A DNA stretch of 64,000 nucleotides from Ophiura sarsii (GCA_035610835.1 CM069459.1:51759755-51823754), one strand, 5' to 3'; counted from the stretch's first letter, positions 9,480 through 21,300 are shown. Notes: generated by a model from the letters alone, not told the origin. Numbers and translations are program-made.

Positions 9480-10570
9480 TTACCCACCGAAGTCTCCACT
9501 CTGTTAAGGAGTGATTGCGCTTGAGACACGTCTTCAGACAACAGTGCAATGTCGTAATAGGTCAGTAAATGTGGTTGGTCCTATTCGTCTGCTGCTTCTT
9601 TTTGTTAAGCGGAATCCTAGCTCCTCTTCTTTGCCATCTATGGCCTCACTTAGGGCGTAGTCGAGAACAATGACAAAGAGATATGGAGCCAAGGTGTCAC
9701 CTTGTAGTACTCCAGCCAGTATTTCAAATTCCTCAGGTGATATAACCTTTGCCTTGGTGTCCTTGTATATTTCTGCAATCGCATTTGTAAGCTGCTCAGG
9801 TATACCATAGACCTTCAGAATTCGCAGCATTCGTCCCCTATGTATTGTGTCAAACGCCTTCTTGAAGTCTATAAAGGTGGCTGGCAGGTTGTTTGATCTA
9901 ATTCCCTCAATAATTCTTCGGAGGGCAAGAATGTGGCCAACCGTGGTACGTCCAACTCGAAAGCCATTTTGATTAGCTCTCAAGTGGATGTCAAGCTCCG
10001 GTCTGATTCTGTTGAGTATCATCTTGTTGTATAGCTCGGCAACAATTGAGCTCAGACTTATTCCACGGTAGTTGCCTCCCAAACTGAGATCACCTGATTT
10101 TGGTATTGGTATTATGTTGAGAATAGACCATTGGTCTGGCTTCTTCCCGTTCATCAAGGCATCGTTGCAATGTCCAGTATTATATTATCCAAATCACATC
10201 TTTTGAGCATTTCAGGTGTGATACCATCTTCCCCACTGCTTTTCCCCTCTACAAGTGCCTTCTTATTAGCCCTCACATATTCCTCCAAGTCAAAGGGTCC
10301 TTCTTTTATGCTGAGATTTGATAGTACTGGGGCAATTTCCTCATCTTCATTACTTATGTGCTGTGGGCTCCCAAGTAGATTTTTGAAATGAGTATACCAA
10401 TTATCTAGTCTCTCCTTTTGCGTGGATCCTTTGATTTGTCCTTTTCTTGTAGTCAATCTTCCTGATATTTTGTTGATCAGTTTCCAACTCTAAAATACCA
10501 TGCTTGCAGTTTATGTGGGCATTTTCTACCTCTCTAAGCTTATTGGTAAGGTCTTCCTCTTTCACATGAT
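9480..10570 (-). pseudogene. LINE reverse transcriptase (broken)
   Basis: Minus-strand pieces at 10154-10456 (GKSSGEDGITPEMLK region) and 9534-10157 encode a reverse transcriptase: NIIPIPKSGDL, NYRGISLSSI, then motif A FIDFKKAFDTIHR (about 9850-9890) with its catalytic Asp, and VLQGDTLAPYLF. The next catalytic box (F-x-D-D) is split by about 7 extra bases near 9554-9560, after which the frame shifts and the LLSEDVSQAQSLL region continues in another frame. The enzyme would copy LINE RNA at a nicked target; this copy cannot. Confidence 0.88.
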
Positions 10571-10573
10571 TAT

Positions 10574-10650
10574 AAGCAGTAGCGTAGCCAGGGTCACTTG
10601 TCAGGGGGGGGGGGGGGGGGGGGGGGGGGGCAAAGAGGGGTTTTTTTCCC
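10574..10650. repeat. G-tract insertion in LINE
   Basis: GCAGTAGCGTAGCCAGGG followed by about 29 G and a short G/T-rich tail. The start resembles the CAGTGGCG hAT MITE ends seen at 5184, but no matching right end is visible, so it may be a truncated MITE. Confidence 0.6.
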
Positions 10651-11474
10651 GGTGAACGGATGTAGTCCAGCTGTAGTTTGTTGCCGCTTGGGCTGACATA
10701 TGTCCACATGACTCCACAACTTTTTTTCTTGCGGAAGTAAGTTATTTGCGATTATAAGATCTTTCTCTTTAGCCAAGTCTGCTAGGTACTCTCAATTTCT
10801 ATTTGTGTCATCATGGTAAGTGAATTTGGCATCATCCTTTCCAAAGCCTAGCATTGAAGTCGCCAACAACAAGCAAGATGTTGTGTGCTGGAATGGAGTC
10901 TATTGCCCCCTTTAGACTGTTGTAATGATCTCCTACGATGTCTTCATCCGCCACATTTGTAGGGCAGTAGGTCACCACTACAATTGTTGCTGGGTTACCA
11001 TGGAAGTTGACTATTGAGTGTACGATCAGGATGTGGCTTGATACTTGCTAATGATCTGAGTGCTCTGTTATTGAGTAGTATCCCGACTCCACCTACATCT
11101 GCACCTGCTTTATTTCTTGTTGCTGAGGTAGTGTTCAGAGTTCCACCCATAATGCTCTCATACTTCACTGGGTCATCATGGACAATGCGGTGTTCCTGTA
11201 TCCCGATCATGTCAATTTTACATTTAATTAGATTGGTTACAAGCTCCTCCCTGCATCGACTCTCTCTGATAGTTTTCACATTCATGGTAGATATAGTAGT
11301 ATTGGTCTTGCATGTTGCAAGTGGTCTCCTATTGCGTGCTCTGCCGTCAAGCTTACTCCTCCCTTTCGGGTTTGGGGGCATGCCATCATCAGTTGATTTA
11401 GAAAAATCCGAGTTTGCTCCAGGAGACGTTATTTTAGGGACTTTAACCCTAGTGTTGATTTGGTTTGCCATCAT
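10651..11474 (-). pseudogene. LINE endonuclease domain (broken)
   Basis: The frame starts at ATG 11474. Residues about 60-110 (TMNVKTIRESRCREEL, KIDMIGIQEHR) match the N-terminal part of an exonuclease-endonuclease-phosphatase domain, with the QE pair that helps bind metal. The frame is lost near 10995. The catalytic GDFNA block is visible in another frame at 10841-10870. An in-frame TGA falls near 10800 before YLADLAKEKDLIIANN. The DNA-nicking activity is therefore dead in this copy. Confidence 0.85.
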
Positions 11475-12084
11475 GTTTTTTCAATTGCTATAATCACTGC
11501 GGTCGCAACTCCAGCAGCATGGTTTGTGATCAAAGTTGTCCTTCTTCTAGAATACTTGCCAGCCAAGGCTAATGAGTATATTCTACACGGGTCTCAGTGA
11601 TTTAAAGTGAAACCTAAAAAGCAATGATCAATAGTCCTCCAGAATACTCCAATAGTCCTAGAACTACCAACAATTGCCCCCCAGAGCTCCGTCAGTTAGC
11701 ACTAACCGCAAGGTTTGGCCATCCAGGTGGCATGCGACTAACATGCACTACATTGCAATGCATCTTAGTCTTCGAGGACGTGGAGATGGGTAACTGCAAG
11801 AGAAGCGATTAGGGACAGGAGGGCTGATGGAATTGCCTCCTGTATCTACAACCTATAGTAAAGCAAAGCATGGAAAAAGGTGCATAGGAGAGGTATATGC
11901 AGAGTAAGGAGCAATATGGGAGATAGAGGAAAGGAAGAATTTGTGGTAGAGCAGAAGGTTGGAGTTGCGCTACTTACAGCCAGTTTTAAACCACCCTAAT
12001 AATTACCCTAATAATTACTACTATCAGCCAATTAATATATAACAACAGATCAGCTATTATACACTCTCTTGTCTTGTAAACAAC

Positions 12085-12493
12085 TCTTGAAAACATGGAT
12101 TTTGCCACCCAAATCAACTTTATATGTTGCTTAGAACAAAAGTTACATGGCAAAATATTTTTTTGTGAATGGCGGCCATTTTGAAATCCAATATGGCGGC
12201 AATGCATGTATGTTAGACATAGGAACATAGCTAGAGCACTTGTGAACTCCCTTGTATTAAAAACATGTGGTTTGCCACCAAGTTTGACTTCATATGTTGC
12301 TCAGAACAAAAGTTATAGGGTAAATTATATTGGAAATGGCGGCCATTTTGAAATCCAAGATGGCGGCCAATCGGCAGATGGAAAAAAATGTTACCAATGG
12401 ATTTCTGATACCTGAGGGTCTACTTTAGCCAATAAAACCAAAAAAACCATCCTTAGCAAAAAAAAATACAACATAACATAACATCCTACACTA
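12085..12493. repeat. Right inverted arm of the 4.8-kb element
   Basis: Reverse complement of 7703-8115, including two GGCGGCCATTTTGAAATCCA blocks about 185 bp apart. Confidence 0.88.
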
Positions 12494-12614
12494 TTGGGCG
12501 AGGGGCACATACAAACATTGCACCAAAAAGCACAATTTTAATGAAAAACACAAGCACCCGATGGAAACAATTATATACAATTATAACACACCTCTTAACA
12601 CAAATAACGCCGTG

Positions 12615-12676
12615 GCGTGGACACCGTGTCCTACGCTTGTTAATCGCGGAACCCCGGTTCGATTCCTTGACCACGC
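12615..12676 (+). tRNA. tRNA-Asn-like unit (SINE/pseudo-tRNA)
   Basis: GCGTGG at the 5' side pairs with CCACGC at the 3' side. A TTGTTAAT-type anticodon loop (GTT, Asn) and a canonical B box GGTTCGATTCC are present. The A box and D arm are poor. A near-identical unit is at 49113-49174 in the paralogous element, so it is an element-borne relic rather than a working tRNA. Confidence 0.6.
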
Positions 12677-13529
12677 GCGGCACGATATCCTTTTTTTCTT
12701 TTTCTACCCTTCCACTCACAATAATGTTGAAACTTGGTTTATCAGTTTTTAATTAATAAAAACAATAATAAGTTTATGTATTTAGTCATTATTTAAGACC
12801 CTTGGACAATTAGTACATTTTGGTCAAAATATGACCCAAAGTCGGTGCGATTAGTGTTTGAATGGGCAAAAGGAATTGATCTAAATTTTGACTAAAAGAA
12901 TCACCAAATTGCATGAATGGATTTTCAAAAATATAAAAATCTTCCAGCTTATGAGGGTCACATTCCACTTCAAATAGACACCCCCTGGGCATGCAAGTGC
13001 AATTGGTTCTTCAGCATCAGCGAATCATCCCCTTCAATGTTCACAATAAATGTACGCTATACTGCTAAAATCGACTGACTTGTGGCATAAAACGTTATGC
13101 CCCAACTTACTCTTGGGTCCGGTCAGGTATAACATTTAGCGTAAATAACCCGCCAGTTACTAGCCTAGTAGCTTACCCCGCATTGGCGCTCTCAAAATTT
13201 TGGGTTACGCCTTAGTTACTAGCGAGGTAGCGCTATTCTTCAGCTACCCGTCATTGGTGCACTCGGCCGAACAAGTATATAAATGTGCCAAGGTATTGAT
13301 GATCGCTGGGGCATACCCACTAATTTGAAGTATGAGCTTTGTGCTTTTCAACTTTTTTTTCAATTACCAATGTTTCAGAACGAGTTTCTGATCATGCTGA
13401 TGGTGACGATTCCTATGTCAATGATCAAACGCTCATGAAAGTCATTTGTATTTATATGATGTCTTTGATCAAAGTGTCCAATCAAATGAAGTTTGCCAAG
13501 CCACTTAATTCCTGTTTTTTTTCGATTTC

Positions 13530-13773
13530 TTAACACTTTCCACGCGGCAGGCGGCTGCAGACGACATTCCAAAATTTCACAAAATGTTTCAAAAATGTCA
13601 AATTACTGTATTTCATTACCATATTTGGAATCACCATGAGAAATGCATTGAAATAAGTACAAACATGCCTAGTGTTTGGTGAGTAATCTTTAAGATAGAC
13701 TTTGAAAATTATGAAAGGTTTCTGAAAAATCCGTTTTGTGTATGGTAAAAATAATAGCCGCGTGGAAATTTAA
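13530..13773. mobile_element. TTAA MITE family A, copy 3
   Basis: Starts TTAACACTTTCCACGCGGCA with GGCTGCAGACGACATT close by. The right end GCCGCGTGGAAATTTAAA is slightly decayed. Confidence 0.88.
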
Positions 13774-13863
13774 ATCGAGCTTATTTCTTGAAAGGTGGCA
13801 TGTGGTCGGGCAAGTGGTACGCAAAAGTATGAATTTTAATATCTCGGACCCACCTATACCCCC

Positions 13864-14507
13864 CTTAAAAGGGGGCTGTCAAGTGTCGTTGTATGAATTT
13901 GTCAAGCACTGTAACTTTCAAACTATTTATGTGTTGTACATAAAAGTATACACTTTTTTGAATGAAATGAGCCGGGGAATCCATTTTTCGTATCAAAAAT
14001 CGTGATTTTTATATTTTTGCCCAAAAATGCCTCTTTTTTGCCTAAATTTTACAAACAACCTAACAAAATAATTTTTAGGTAAAAAATTCTAAAATTTTAC
14101 AGAAAGCATCTTAATTCAATTATCTAGGACACGTTTTTTTTTTTTGTCTTTAAAAAAAATAGTTTCGAAATTATTGACCAAAAAGTGCTACAAAAGTGAA
14201 TTTTGAGATTTTTTATCCCAAAATTCACATTTTTAGTACTTTTTGGTCAATAATTTCAGAACTAAAAATGTTAAAGACAAAAAAAAAACCGTGTCCTAGA
14301 TAATTGAATTAAGATGCTTTCTGTAAAATTTTAGAATTTTTTACCTACAAATTATTTTGTTATGTTGTTTGTATAATTTAGGCAAAAAAGAGGCATTTTT
14401 GGACAAAAATATAAAAATCACGATTTTTGATACGAAAAATGGATTCCCCGGCTCATTTCATTCAAAAAAGTGTATACCGACACTTGACACTTGACAGCCC
14501 CCTTAAG
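13864..14507. repeat. 640-bp fold-back with near-perfect arms
   Basis: Arms of about 300 bp face each other around 14205 (for example ATCTAGGACACG at left with CGTGTCCTAGAT at right, and GGCTGTCAAGTGTCG at the outer left with its complement at 14485-14500). The left arm has an extra ~55 bp at 13889-13945. Long A and T runs dominate. No coding content. Confidence 0.9.
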
Positions 14508-14618
14508 TGTGTTATTCGTGCACCATAACAGCCTGGATGTATCAATATCATATTAGAATTGACCTAACACCAATTCCAATTGTATTTAGTGCTATTCGTG
14601 AAACTGAACTTGATCCTT

Positions 14619-14867
14619 TTAACACTTTCCACGCGGCTATTAGTTTTACCGTATGCAAAACAGATTTTTCAGAAACCTTTCCCAATTTTCGAAGTCGATC
14701 TCAAGGATTACTGAAAGTAAAACCAGGGACATGTTTGTACTTATTTCAATGCATTTCTCATGGTGATTTCAATTATGGTGATGAAATTCAATAATCTTGA
14801 TATTTTTGAAACATTTTGTGAAATTTTGGAATGTCGTCTGCAAACACCTACCGCGTGGAAAGTAATA
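14619..14867. mobile_element. TTAA MITE family A, copy 4
   Basis: Starts TTAACACTTTCCACGCGGCT; right end TACCGCGTGGAAAGTAATAA with the GTCGTCTGCA block. It abuts a family C MITE. Confidence 0.88.
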
Positions 14868-15219
14868 AAGGTAGATGACCCGATCACATTTTCATAACAC
14901 AGATTTTTCTCAAACATATGGAGATTTTCATATCATATGAAAGGTCATATTTTTCTGATTAACATACTGAAATTTGACGGTCCAAATCAGTATGATTACG
15001 AAGAAATCGGTGAAATAACATCGAATTACCGCGAAAAGTGGTAACCACCAATATAGTTTGTGTACAACTCAATGAGCACATTTCACGGCATCTTGTGCGT
15101 CTAAAATAAGAACCATTAGAGTTATGCAACTCAAACTTTGGAATACGACTTTTTTGAGGATGACCTATCATGTCGAATAGAAAACTTCAAGTTGAAAATC
15201 GGAACATCTACCTTTAAGG
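14864..15219. mobile_element. Family C MITE, copy 1
   Basis: Left end AAAGGTAGATGACCCGATC and right end ATCGGAACATCTACCTTT are imperfect terminal inverted repeats. The interior matches 35496-35858 and 36571-36938, including the block TATGCAACTCAAACTTTGGA. Confidence 0.85.
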
Positions 15220-15224
15220 ACGCT

Positions 15225-16379
15225 ACGCCGGTAATAGAGTCCAACCCGATAGCAACGTATCTCAGTGTATTCTCAAGGTGTTCAGACACGTTATGAATTG
15301 GTTTGCAACTCGCTCGGTTAGAGTGTCAGCTGACCTTGGGCATCCAATACATCGATTAGGGACAACGGGACAGGTGGCCTTAGCTTCCTTCCTACTTGCC
15401 CTCTTGTTTTTTCGCAATTACCCATTTCGGCTCAACGTACAAATTAAGCCCTAACATGCCTAATATGTATCAATATCCCAAATCCGGGTAACGCCTAGTT
15501 AGCGTTAAATTCTTCCATCAACAATCAGGCCTCAAGGATTGAAAACATGTCCAATAAAATGAACCATTTTGCCAATCCACCTTAAAGGCTTTTCAGTGTT
15601 GTGTTAATAGTTGCGCCCTCAATGTTGATAAAAAACGGGGAAATGCACATTTCTATACAAGTATATTACACGAATGAATGTACACGTACTATAAGGATTC
15701 AGAAAAATCAGACCTTTTTGTATAACAAAACGTCATTTCAACAATTCTGTCAGTAGGGCTATGCAATAATTTCACACTTTAACAGGGGAGCATGGATCCA
15801 TTTTAGGGGTTTTCAGGTGTTAGTCTGCTGGCACAGGGAGTTTTATAACAAAATGGTACTTACATTTTGTACAGTTACAACCTAGGTATAGGCATCCTTG
15901 CCAACGTGGGTATTTAATTGACCCTAGACTTTGATTTAAGTTAAAATGTCACATGTGTGCCGATGTGTTTCAATTCAAAACAATGTGTGCTCCTCAGCTA
16001 TAAACAATCACGATAAAAATATACTTGGCCTTAGGATGCTTTCATGATTTCGTGAGTGGCCAAAGCAAAAATGACAATTGTTAATGTTCATCTTGAATTC
16101 TGAAGTAAATTATATTTCAACAATACTTCGTACCCCTTTAATGAAGTAGCATCTTCAATTGCATTGTGTCATCGTGTTATTCGATATGAGAGCGAGCGTG
16201 TCATCAATAATATAGTTGACAGATGACAATCAAAAACGTTTACTTCCTTTGATATATGACATAAAATAAGCATCCAATAATGTTTGGAACTGATAAAAGC
16301 AGACTTCCGCATGTAAGTACTGCCTTGGAAATTGAGCATTACAATATTATTGTCTTAAGGGTCCAGACCTGTGACATGG
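15225..16379. other. Diverged fragments of the large ordered repeat
   Basis: Contains ATAAAATGAACCATTTTGCC (about 15555-15575) and a block around 15290-15600 that matches 19120-19390. No coding sequence is supported in the rest. Confidence 0.5.
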
Positions 16380-16591
16380 CTAACACTTTCCACGCGGCTA
16401 TTAGTGTTACTATAATTATACAAAACAGATTTTTCAGAAACCTTTCCCAACTTTCAAGGCCCTATCTCAAGGATTACTGAACCAATACTAGGCATGTTTG
16501 TACTTAATTCAATGCATTTCTTGAAGTTTTGTGAAGTTTTGGAAATTTTGGATGTGTCGTCTGTAGACGCCTGCTGCGTGGGAAGTGTTAA
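16380..16591. mobile_element. TTAA MITE family A, copy 5
   Basis: Starts TAACACTTTCCACGCGGC, ends GCGTGGGAAGTGTTAA. An internal deletion makes it about 35 bp shorter than the family norm. Confidence 0.87.
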
Positions 16592-16642
16592 AGTATATCA
16601 ATTTGACTTTTTCAGCTCAATATTGATCAAGTGCGCTACATT

Positions 16643-16722
16643 AAAGGTCCGGGAATCGTGATAGCATACGCAAATCCAGAGAAATAGAACTCTTTGTGTG
16701 CTTTGCCGATATCCAAACTAAA
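16643..16722 (+). repeat. 80-bp direct repeat, left
   Basis: AAAGGTCCGGGAATCGTGAT onwards; repeated exactly at 18300-18380, so the pair brackets the second copy of the duplicated segment. Confidence 0.9.
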
Positions 16723-17001
16723 CGCAGTGAGTGGTAACTAATATTTATGTTCAATACATGTGCACGTCTTCATTGCGTCTTATTGCCCTTCTCCTGCATG
16801 TTTAAAAGCGGCGCAATACGCCGACGCATGGCGTACTCACCGCACGAGATTATAATAATATAATGTTTGTAGGTTAATGGTTACTACTCGGAGTAAAAGT
16901 TTTACAAAATTGTCCAATACATGATAATATAACAAAATAATTAAACACGACTGTTAAAGAATTATGTTATGAATAAAGGTATCGTTTCCGCCGTGTCGTT
17001 A

Positions 17002-17222
17002 CGCCCCCCCCCCCCCTGAGAATTATCTGCCGATTGGTCAAAAATGTTAAATACGTCTTTAATTGCACCAATCAGAAACATTGCATGTTACCCCAGATGA
17101 AGATTGGAGTAAAATAGTTTACAAGCTGTTTTTTAATTGGCTATTTAAATGAGAATACCTTGTAATTAACCAATCAGAAACGAGGTTTAGATAGGCAGGT
17201 ATAATAGTGCTCAGGGGGTTAA
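17002..17222. mobile_element. Family D MITE, copy 2
   Basis: C tract, then TGAGAATTATCTGCCGATTG, ending GTGCTCAGGGGGTTAA. Confidence 0.75.
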
Positions 17223-17372
17223 GTTCCGTCAGACAATATAACACGGGTACGGTAAACAATACCCCGATTATTCGATTTGATTGGTTCGACTGCAATCGAC
17301 ACGCTATCGCTATTGGGTTGAGAACTTTAAGCTCCCAATAACTGTTTTATAATTGACATTGATTGAACACAA

Positions 17373-17950
17373 TTCATTACTTCATGAATAATCGCGATAG
17401 CTGCGTACCAAGTGCGTTCCAATCAAATTAATCGGTAGATGATAACGCGCACGCTGAGCGCGGGTTACTAATAATTGCCCGAAAGTACTGCGCCAAAGTG
17501 TTCCATTGTTTTGCTCACTGACCGACCAATCAAATTAACGCCTCACGCCCCTTAACTGAATATTCAATGAGTTATGAGGAAACACGATTAAAGCTTATTT
17601 CTGATTGGTTGAATGATAAAAATGTTAATGAGGGGATGACCCGACTTGGACTGTTTCAATAAGGGGTGGACAAAATAAACAGAAAACTAATTAATTATTA
17701 GCAAGATTATATCGGTACAAATCAACGATTTGGATAAAATATGCATCTTTTTCAGTAATGAATGAGAATAATGACTGCTTAACAACTGTTTTCGTGAATT
17801 TGTTTTGAAATCCTCGGGTTTTGTTCTGGTCATTCGGAATTGTCCCTCGGGGGCTGCGCCCCTCGGGACAATTCCTCAGACCAGAACAAAAACCTCTGAT
17901 TTTAAAACAAATTCACGAAAACAGGTGTTACGCAGTCATTATTCTCTAAA
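17373..17950. mobile_element. Family B repeat, copy 1 (~580 bp)
   Basis: Begins TCATTACTTCATGAATAATC and ends near ATTATTCTCTAAAT. The parallel position in the first duplicated segment (6627-6633) lacks it, giving an empty site. It contains a long imperfect hairpin (17774-17936). Other copies are at 29508-30082 and, rearranged, at 26622-27255. Non-coding. Confidence 0.82.
17774..17936. repeat. Long hairpin within family B
   Basis: Arms contain GTTTTCGTGAATTTGTTTT and its complement, and GAATTGTCCC with GGGACAATTC, around a CTGCG loop near 17856. The same hairpin is at about 29920-30070. Confidence 0.88.
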
Positions 17951-18299
17951 TGAAGAATACCTTCGACGGTGTGATACAAAATCGATTGAAGTAAAGGCCA
18001 ACGAGTGTGATAACTATTTTCATTATTTACACAACAATAATGAATAATCATTATACATGTATAATATAGTGAACATTTGTAAAAACAAAAGAAAAGGATC
18101 TCGAGAGAGCAAGAACCGTACATGAATACAGAAAGATACCGACAAATAAACACATAACACACACACACCCCATGCTATGTTTTATTTGTTATTCTTTTTA
18201 ATCAATTTACGACAGCAGACGATTTAAAATATCGCCCTCTATTTCACATACCTGATGAACATGTGCAAGCCTCAAATCAGCAGCGGACTTTTGAAAGTT

Positions 18300-18380
18300 A
18301 AAGGTCCGGGAATCGTGATAGCATACGCAAATCCAGAGAAATAGAACTCTTTGTGTGCTTTGCCGATATCCAAACTAAAC
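18300..18380 (+). repeat. 80-bp direct repeat, right
   Basis: Partner of 16643-16722. Confidence 0.9.
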
Positions 18381-18383
18381 GAG

Positions 18384-21300
18384 TCATGTACATGTATTAT
18401 AGATGAGGTGACCGTTGTTTACATTTAGAACGCCCTCTGTTGATTTGAGACAAAACACACCGGGCAAGAGTTCCTATAGTTTACATAGGCCAGATCAGGT
18501 TTTCTAACTAGATTGTGGTGTCACAGCAAATTGTTATCAAAACTGTCTTTAAACTTGCTTAGGAATGCTATAAGCTATCGCATTTCACACAAAAAATTAA
18601 AAATAAATGAGTTTTACAATTCATTAGAAAGAAATTTCATGTTGTCTTCATTAACTTTACTGTATATTCTGCCTGGCGGGAATCAACAGAGGGTGTCCCA
18701 TTTGTAAATACTTGACGTCACCGGTCATACCATCTATACTTACGCATATTGAACATGTTGAATTAGAATATATCGAACACCAGTCATCTCAATGCTTGTT
18801 TGTGAAAAGTCTAATATGAACAATCTGTCCACTGTTGCTGCAGAAACCAGATCCATTACAAAACAGCTTTGCGGGAATTAAAACTGTGATTTCAGTATGA
18901 TGACGTTTTAAAAACATGTAAAAGTGCCGATTTACGTTAATAAAGACAATGCTAAGTAAATTAAGGTGATTGACCAGAACGTTTTGGCCGCTGGCTTGAC
19001 GTGTTTGACAAATTGCACAATTAGTATATACATGCCTGTAGGGTGTAAAACACCTTTCCTAGACGGCGCGAGGAACTAAATACATGAGAAAACGCTACGA
19101 AAAGGCGCATCGATCCTTATAATGGTTTGCAACTCGCTATGAGTATCATCTGACCATATGGGTTCCAATTTATGACTGGATAGGGATATATGGTGGTTCA
19201 AGCGATTTCATTTATTACAAATGCTTTGCTTAACAATTTAGCCCAAAATGTGCCAATATCTTAATGCCGGGTAACGCCTGTTTAGCGTGAAATTCTTCTG
19301 TTAACAATCAACGATATGAACAAATGTCCAATAAAATGAACCATTTTGCCAAGCCACCTTAAAAGCTTATTCAATGACAGATGCTGATGGACACGAACGG
19401 CCATACATTTTTAATTTCCGTTGGTTGCAATGTAATGATGGATTTTGAGTATGACCCTATATATACAATTCATCACACGTTGCAACTAAATAATTTCATC
19501 CTAAAACCGCTGGAGATAGATAACCAACTCCAGTGTCAGTATCATTTAAAAAAAAATTAATCCGTTGTTAAGCGTTCGTCCCATTCACTTGACCACGTAA
19601 CATCGTACGCATAATTTGAATATTCGTGAATACGCCCGTGTCCAGCATCGTCCGTTCAGTGATGTGTTGGAGGCTGCGCCCTCAATTTCGATAACAATTG
19701 GGATTTGCACATGTTTACAATTGTACAATGCTGCTGTCAACATTCAAACCTCAAGGGTCAAACTTGTATGTTCAAAAATATCCAATAAAGAGTATTGAAC
19801 AAGTCTAATGAAATAAACCATTTGACCAAGTCCTCTTAACACTTTCCACGCGGACGAAATTCTAAAAATGTTACAATTGTTTTCAAATATGTCAACATTA
19901 TTGAATGTAATATCAACACATTTCGAATCACCATGACAAATGCATTAAAATAAGTACAAACCTGCCTAGTATTGGTTTAGGAATTATTGAGATAGACTTT
20001 GATGGACTTTGAAAGTTGAGAAAGGTTACTGACACATTTGTTTTGTATATGGTAAAACTAATAGCCGCGTTGGAAGTGTAAATACAATGACATCGCCGAT
20101 TCACATTTTGTCATTGTGTAAATCAACATTAGCTTGTTACCAATAATAATATATTCAGCAGTTAATAAATTTGAACGCATATTTCTTTTAAAATATGACA
20201 TAAAATATGTATCCGATAACTTTATGACTTTTGAACTGATAACAGCATTTTTCACATTTTCGTATAATGTTTGTGTCGGTTTATTCGGGTCCTGTGACAT
20301 GATTAAAGTATATCAATTTGACATTTAACATACACAAACCACTGTCTATTCAGCGCAATACATATTCATACAGTGCGCTACATTTAAGGTCTATACCCGT
20401 CGTGACTCGTACTGTTATACGCAAATCCAGATCGCATCCTTTGTTTTCAAAAGTAGTCGAGCCATTTAAAGCTAGCTATGCGCTTTATGCGCATATACAA
20501 ACTGTTTTTGTTACGCGTCCTGAATATTAACGTACCCATATTGAATTAGAATAGATCGAACACAGTCTTGTTAATGCTAATTTGTGACAAATCTAACATG
20601 AGCAAGCTGTTCACTAGCACGGTTTCCTAGCTTTGCATCCAACCGTTATAAACTGTACGGGAAGTAATAGTACGATTTCAGAATGCTGAAGATTTGAAAT
20701 GTAAAAGTGGAGATTTATGTTAATAAAGACGATGCTAAGTAAATTATCGCGATTGACTAGAACGTGTTTGCCAATGTCTTGACATGTTTGACAAGATACA
20801 CGGGTTGTATAGAAATACCTGCAGGGTGTAACACCTTAACGCTAGATTGTGCGTGGAAGTTAACGTAAAATGTAATATACCCTCAAAGTGTGAAGTTTAA
20901 GTTTAATAGTCAATTCAAAGTACTAACCTACCACAGTGCACGCAGTTTTTAAGGCAAATATGATTAATAAGTCATGTAAGTATACCATGTAATGCCGGAA
21001 ATGTTTAATATGATTATGATATGAAAACATGCTAATAAATCAATAATAAACCCCGAAACCGGACAACAAACAATCAATTCCGGAAATTATAATCATATTT
21101 CGTTTTGAATTTGAATACATTTCTGTAAAATCGAATACGGAAATACGGTCAATATTTGGTTCATGGGGAAAAATTTAAAGAGAAAATCGGTTTAAACAAA
21201 TTGAAAAAGATGGCAATATATAGTTGTAACTTCAGCATCGTTGGCAATTCTGTTCCTCCATATGTCAACTGGTCATGCTGTTATCATCATGCTGATATCG

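Larger units (their letters stand above)
8540..11975 (-). mobile_element. RTE-like non-LTR retrotransposon (inactive)
   Basis: A minus-strand LINE: probable 5' UTR about 11475-11975, apurinic-type endonuclease 10651-11474, connector and reverse transcriptase about 9480-10570, C-terminal region 8564-8947 and 9204-9480, and a short 3' UTR. One continuous frame is expected; here it is broken by frameshifts, at least one stop, a G-tract insertion at about 10574-10650 and a hAT MITE at 8956-9195. It sits between the arms of the 4.8-kb element, so it inserted there or was carried with it. Confidence 0.88.
7703..12493. mobile_element. 4.8-kb element with ~410-bp TIRs
   Basis: It starts TAGTGTAGG and ends CCTACACTA, flanked on both sides by TTG (7700-7702 and 12494-12496). 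The 48.99-kb paralogue has a single TTG at the matching point, which supports a 3-bp target duplication. The inverted arms (about 7703-8115 and 12085-12493) are highly similar. Each holds two divergent subunits with the motif ATGGCCGCCAT followed by CTTGGATTTCAAAATGG and ACTTTTGTTCTGAGCAAC. The middle holds an RTE-like LINE. No DNA transposase was recognised, so the superfamily is open. Confidence 0.8.
7279..13266. mobile_element. Outer TIR element, interrupted by nested insertions
   Basis: The left end (7279) and right end (13266) share a 24-25 bp inverted repeat containing GGCCGAGTGCACCAATGACG. Removing the 7703-12493 insertion leaves about 1.2 kb of non-coding sequence with a tRNA-Asn-like unit at 12615-12676. 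A paralogue without the insertion lies at 48729-49712, sharing the right terminus exactly. No transposase is visible, so this is a non-autonomous or SINE-like composite. Confidence 0.75.
16722..18290. repeat. Duplicated segment, copy 2
   Basis: Same order as 5765-6969. It lacks the family A MITE of copy 1 and gains a family B repeat (about 17373-17950). It lies between 80-bp direct repeats, suggesting it arrived as a unit or by unequal exchange. Confidence 0.85.

Noticed and set aside
10594..10776. Proline-rich protein
   Set aside because: The poly-Pro stretch is translation of a G/C tract inserted into the LINE.
11014..11493. 159-codon plus-strand frame
   Set aside because: It is the antisense of the LINE endonuclease frame.
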